A stretch of 18,111 nt of DNA from Calditrichia bacterium (GTDB lineage Bacteria > Calditrichota > Calditrichia > RBG-13-44-9). Shown piece by piece: positions 14,732 to 18,111 of the stretch (positions are counted from its first letter, which is position 1; each line of letters starts with the position of its first letter). Under the pieces are notes generated by a model. It had not been told where the DNA came from and did not search any database. It was given only the letters and a program-made list of their open reading frames with translations. The position numbers and the translations under genes are program-made. The stretch covers positions 1 through 18,111 of the forward strand of contig JALXCH010000343.1 in assembly GCA_026991005.1 (NCBI GenBank). Direction: 5' to 3'.

Positions 14732-16783
14732 ATGAAAAAATTGCTATTTCTTTCGCTCTTAACCTTTTTGCTATTAAATGGCATGGCACTGGCCGTAACC
14801 CAGGTAAATTTTTTTGTAAATGGGATGCCGGTATCCACGATTACTCAGGGCGATACCCTGGTCTGGCAAGCGGATTGTACACCTGGAGGTACGGTCACGT
14901 TCGAGATCTGGATGGACCTGGATAGCAGCCAGACGCTGGACAGCAACGATGTTAAATTGTTTACGTATAATGTGACCGATGGTGATAGTTCTGGCAATGG
15001 TGGTCCACCCGATCTCGACGGATTAAATGGCTTTATTACAAATTCCATTGGTCCCTTTGGCTTTGCCCCCATTCACTGGGGATTTGTGGCAAAAGAGGGA
15101 AACACTAGTGCTGAGGGGTATCTCACCATTTTACCCATGCCCAATCCTCCGGGTACGGTTTCCGGTACGGTCTCGTTCGATGACGGACACAATCCTGCCA
15201 ATATCCTGGTTACCACAGATCTGGAGCATCCTCCTTTCTGGAATGCAGTTACCGACTCCAATGGGAATTATACCATTAATATTGGAGAAACCGGGGACTA
15301 TCTCATTCTTCCCTGGTATTCCAATACATACTACGTTGCGCCAGAACCGCAAACCGTTACCGTGAATGGAGCAGTTACCGGGGTCGATTTCCTTTTCCTC
15401 TCCCCGCAATGCACTATTTCCGGTGGATTACTGGACGAGAGCGGCAATCCTCTTCTTCGGAATATTCGAATTGGAGTAGAAGACGTGAACACCTTTAACG
15501 ATGTGGCACGGGGTGAGTTTAGCGATGGTCAATATTTGTTTGGTTTATTTCCCGGAACCTACCGCCTTAATTTCGATGATGAATCATTAAACCCAGATTA
15601 TCTTGCGCCTGTTACCTGGAATAACCCTTATTTTACCTTTACTCTGGATAGTGGAATGGCAATGACCAAAGATATTACCTTCTACTCCCCGGATACATTT
15701 ATTTATGCTAAAGTGCTGATGAATGGGGTTCCTGCCTCTACTCCCAATATGTTTGAAGTACAGGCCTGGAATGATACCGTAGGTAGGATGGTTGCTATGA
15801 ATGATACGACCGGAATGGTAACATTGCCAGTGAAAAGCGGATATATCTATATGGCAGAAATTGATGTGGAATCGTTTCCTCCGGGATATGGGGTTATAGG
15901 AGGTCCGCATCGGGACGATGTCCAGCCCGGGGATACGGTATGGTTCAAATTGGTGAATTACACCGATCAGATTTATGGAAGTGTTAATCTGGATGCGGGA
16001 GATCCGCCTCCGGTTTGGGAAGACATGTTTATGGTGTGGGTCGAGAGCGGAGGAATTATGGTTAATTCCACACATTTAAATCCCGATGGAACTTTTTCGG
16101 TGTATGTGCCCAATGATACATTGCGTGTAGGAGTGTGGAACACTCCTGATTACGTGGTCAAACCTCAGTACATTGAACCGGTATTGCCCAACGATACCCT
16201 CACGTTTATGGCGAATTATGCCAATGCTCAAATTGTGGGGCATCTGTTTGGGCTGGATACGTTACCCCAGGAGGATGGAGTATTTGCCCAATCCGATGGC
16301 GATTGGCCGGATGTGTACACCAGTTGGTCGCCGGTGTACCCGGATTCCAGCTATTCCCTGCGCGTATGCGAAGGTACCTGGACTATTTTCCCACCCAATG
16401 TGCAGGGGTACATTATCCCTCCAGCCACCACCATTAACATCCCCGAAGTGGATACTGTAATTACCATCGATTTTTATTACACACCGGATGTGGTGGAGAA
16501 AAAACTGGATCATCTGTTGTTGAGCTATCAGTTAAAGCAAAATTACCCCAATCCGTTTAATCCGGTGACCACCATTCCTTTCTCGGTTCCCCGGACGGAG
16601 CATGTGGTTATCGAGATTTTTGATGTTCTGGGATCTCATGTGGAAACTCTGCTGGATAAAACCGTAAGCGCCGGAAATTATGAAGTCCACTGGAATGCGG
16701 CGAACCATCCCAGTGGAATTTATTTCTGCAAAATGAAAGCAGGTGATTTCACCGCCATGCGTAAATTGATTTTGATGAAGTAA
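14732..16783 (+). CDS. Secreted protein with type IX secretion C-terminal sorting domain
   Basis: 683 residues. A clear signal peptide (MKKLLFLSLLTFLLLNG...ALA, cleavage near residue 21) is followed by a mainly beta-strand ectodomain rich in Thr, Asn, Asp and Gly. Several carboxypeptidase-regulatory-like (CnaB-like) modules are suggested by segments such as GTVSGTVSFDDG and VTDSNGNYTINIGETGDY. The C-terminus (from about 603) is a typical type A sorting domain: QNYPNPFNPVTTIPF, then VEIFDVLG-like and GIYFCKM, and a final RKLILMK. This domain is exported by the type IX secretion system and usually cleaved or anchored at the surface. The ATG at 14732 is chosen because AAAGGAGG precedes it by 7 nt and a signal peptide starts there; the longer frame to 14609 is 5' untranslated sequence. 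A strong terminator follows. No catalytic residues are recognised; a surface adhesin or carbohydrate-binding role is possible. Confidence 0.92.
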   Translation: MKKLLFLSLLTFLLLNGMALAVTQVNFFVNGMPVSTITQGDTLVWQADCTPGGTVTFEIWMDLDSSQTLDSNDVKLFTYNVTDGDSSGNGGPPDLDGLNGFITNSIGPFGFAPIHWGFVAKEGNTSAEGYLTILPMPNPPGTVSGTVSFDDGHNPANILVTTDLEHPPFWNAVTDSNGNYTINIGETGDYLILPWYSNTYYVAPEPQTVTVNGAVTGVDFLFLSPQCTISGGLLDESGNPLLRNIRIGVEDVNTFNDVARGEFSDGQYLFGLFPGTYRLNFDDESLNPDYLAPVTWNNPYFTFTLDSGMAMTKDITFYSPDTFIYAKVLMNGVPASTPNMFEVQAWNDTVGRMVAMNDTTGMVTLPVKSGYIYMAEIDVESFPPGYGVIGGPHRDDVQPGDTVWFKLVNYTDQIYGSVNLDAGDPPPVWEDMFMVWVESGGIMVNSTHLNPDGTFSVYVPNDTLRVGVWNTPDYVVKPQYIEPVLPNDTLTFMANYANAQIVGHLFGLDTLPQEDGVFAQSDGDWPDVYTSWSPVYPDSSYSLRVCEGTWTIFPPNVQGYIIPPATTINIPEVDTVITIDFYYTPDVVEKKLDHLLLSYQLKQNYPNPFNPVTTIPFSVPRTEHVVIEIFDVLGSHVETLLDKTVSAGNYEVHWNAANHPSGIYFCKMKAGDFTAMRKLILMK

Positions 16784-16813
16784 TATTTGGGAGGAGTTTA
16801 CTCTAAACTCATC

Positions 16814-16845
16814 AAAACCCCGGCCGTACTCAGGTCGGGGTTTTT
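16814..16845 (+). terminator. Intrinsic terminator
   Basis: AAAACCCCGGCC (16814-16825) pairs with GGTCGGGGTTTT (16833-16844) with one G-T pair and a 7-nt loop, directly followed by T. It stands 30 bp after the stop codon of the type IX-sorted protein. The A-run on the other side lets it work from the opposite direction as well, for the convergent gene at 17040-17966. Confidence 0.85.
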
Positions 16846-17022
16846 GATTTAAACCTGTTTTTACTCCGGTTATTTAGTACTTACCCCATTTTAGGGAAAT
16901 ACCGAAAGATAACACTTTAGCATGAATATTTGACCATAGCCAGACGGATGATAACAAATTCCCTTAGTCTCCAGACTTCCCATGGATTTTGCCAGCGTAC
17001 TGGATGAGTGGAGAGGTAACAA

Positions 17023-17038
17023 ACCAATGAAAATTGGT
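17023..17038. terminator. Small hairpin at the 3' end of the convergent gene
   Basis: ACCAAT and ATTGGT pair around a GAAA tetraloop immediately next to the stop codon (17040-17042) of the minus-strand gene. It is AT-rich and only 6 bp, so a weak end signal at most; the stronger hairpin at 16814-16845 may serve both genes. Confidence 0.25.
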
Positions 17039-17039
17039 A

Positions 17040-17966
17040 TTATTTCCCCTTTGCAGGAAGCAATTCCTCTATTCGAATATGAAAGATCTCCCGTTGCTCG
17101 TTGGTAATTTTCAAATGACCGCCATCGAAACAGACCCCTTCGCACTGTTTGGCAATAATGGGGAGAACGAATGCTTTGCCCGCTAAAAAGTTGTCGCTGG
17201 TTTCCGGCTTATGAAATAACCACACCCCGGTGTAAGTCAGCACAGCCAATTTCGTTCCGTCCGGCGAGGCATCGGCGGCAGTCACCATTCCTTTTACATC
17301 GTATTCTCCCAACAAAGTCGCGGTATTGATAACAAACGGCCGGGTAGCGTCCAGCCTATAGAGTTTGGTGTGGGTATCGCTGCGGTGTTTGGTGAGTACA
17401 TACAATTTCCCTGCATTCCAGAACAGGGCTTCGCAATCGAAATTTTTTTTCTCCGGAGGAAATTGCTTCTGGTCGGGAAAACGAAAGAATATCTTCCGCA
17501 ATACACTGGTACGATCCACCGCAGTGGGGTCTGGTTCTGCAATGACGTAAATTGTCAGGTCACGCCGTCGATTGTCGTTGTTCCCGGTATCAGCTATGTA
17601 AAGCAATCCTGCATCATCCACCGCAATATCTTCCCAATCTACATTCACAGCATCGGGAATCAGAATACCCTCGTAACTGCGGCTGGCCCAGCGTGGTTTG
17701 ATAATCCGTCCCAGACTGTCGATGGCAAAAATGCGGGCTTTGTCTCCGGAATCGTTTAGCGTCCAATATACATTTTTCTGGGTTCGACTTTTGACGATAG
17801 CGGAACCTTCCAGGATGGGCTGGAAGGTGATTTTGGCGACAGGGGTCAGTACATGGGGTGTTTCTTCGGGTAGGGGAAATACCACATTTTCCAGCTTAAA
17901 CTGAGCCAAAAGAAGAGCGGGAAGAAACCACAACAGTAAGCCCAGGGAAACTGATATTCTTTTCAT
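17040..17966 (-). CDS. Secreted beta-propeller-like protein of unknown function
   Basis: 308 residues with a signal peptide (MKRISVSLGLLLWFLPALLLA, cleavage likely after residue 21). The rest is beta-rich with propeller-type repeats: VYWTLNDSGDKARIFAID (67-84), DWEDIAVDDAGLLYIADTG (110-128), NDNRRRDLTIYVI (130-142), KLYVLTKHRSDTHTKLYRLD and DGTKLAVLTYTGVWLF. The motifs NDSGD and DWEDIAV with a following GDxGDN-like stretch are known to me from secreted proteins of Bacteroidetes and relatives, related to SdiA-regulated or esterase-like propellers; no activity has been assigned here. The ATG at 17964-17966 is preferred because GAGGTG lies just before it and the signal peptide starts there; an in-frame ATG 33 bp upstream is less likely. 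The gene converges on the type IX-sorted protein gene. Confidence 0.88.
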   Translation of the reverse strand: MKRISVSLGLLLWFLPALLLAQFKLENVVFPLPEETPHVLTPVAKITFQPILEGSAIVKSRTQKNVYWTLNDSGDKARIFAIDSLGRIIKPRWASRSYEGILIPDAVNVDWEDIAVDDAGLLYIADTGNNDNRRRDLTIYVIAEPDPTAVDRTSVLRKIFFRFPDQKQFPPEKKNFDCEALFWNAGKLYVLTKHRSDTHTKLYRLDATRPFVINTATLLGEYDVKGMVTAADASPDGTKLAVLTYTGVWLFHKPETSDNFLAGKAFVLPIIAKQCEGVCFDGGHLKITNEQREIFHIRIEELLPAKGK

Positions 17967-18111
17967 ATTCACCTCACATTTTTTAGAGATACTGTTCAAA
18001 TACCGTTCAATAATACGGAGAAGAACAGGAAAATCACACTAAAATTTTGGAAGATGTTTGGAACGTCCAATTTCCCGTTTTATTTTCACTAACTAAATGA
18101 TGGAGAAATTG

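Overview
The window looks like a chromosome segment from an uncultured or little-studied bacterium of the FCB superphylum, perhaps near Calditrichota; this placement is an inference. The best evidence is the secreted protein at 14732-16783, which ends in a C-terminal domain with the NYPNPFNP motif used for type IX secretion sorting. A bacterial tricorn-type protease and many intergenic hairpin repeats fit the same picture. No rRNA, tRNA, integrase or recognisable transposase gene was seen.

Layout. Positions 1-359 hold the end of a gene that begins outside the window. Positions 360-707 are an AT-rich CRISPR leader with a near-consensus promoter and a direct repeat. Positions 708-1732 hold 14 identical 36-nt CRISPR repeats with spacers of 38-43 nt. 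The older, distal end (1733-2306) continues as a damaged array invaded by short palindromic elements. Three of its repeats carry a 37-nt element at exactly the same internal position. A cluster of related hairpin repeats fills 2394-3030. No cas gene lies in the window.

From 3041 on, the genes are mostly single units: a P-loop NTPase of unknown role (minus), an organophosphate/phosphate antiporter-type MFS transporter (minus), a YkgJ-type cysteine-cluster protein (plus), an AzgA/PbuG-type purine permease (plus), an unusually long UDP-sugar dehydrogenase (plus), a 1 kb gene-poor stretch with a MITE-like element and possible gene debris, a secreted tricorn-like protease (plus), a type IX-sorted secreted protein (plus) and, convergent with it, a secreted beta-propeller-like protein (minus). 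Metabolic links between these genes are not evident; the last three share export to the cell envelope.

The most interesting part is the CRISPR locus. The same-site insertion of a palindromic element into several repeats, with a covarying base pair in its hairpin, is unusual. Several spacers, read on the strand opposite to the predicted crRNA, look like translation start regions, which would fit an RNA-targeting (type III-like) system.
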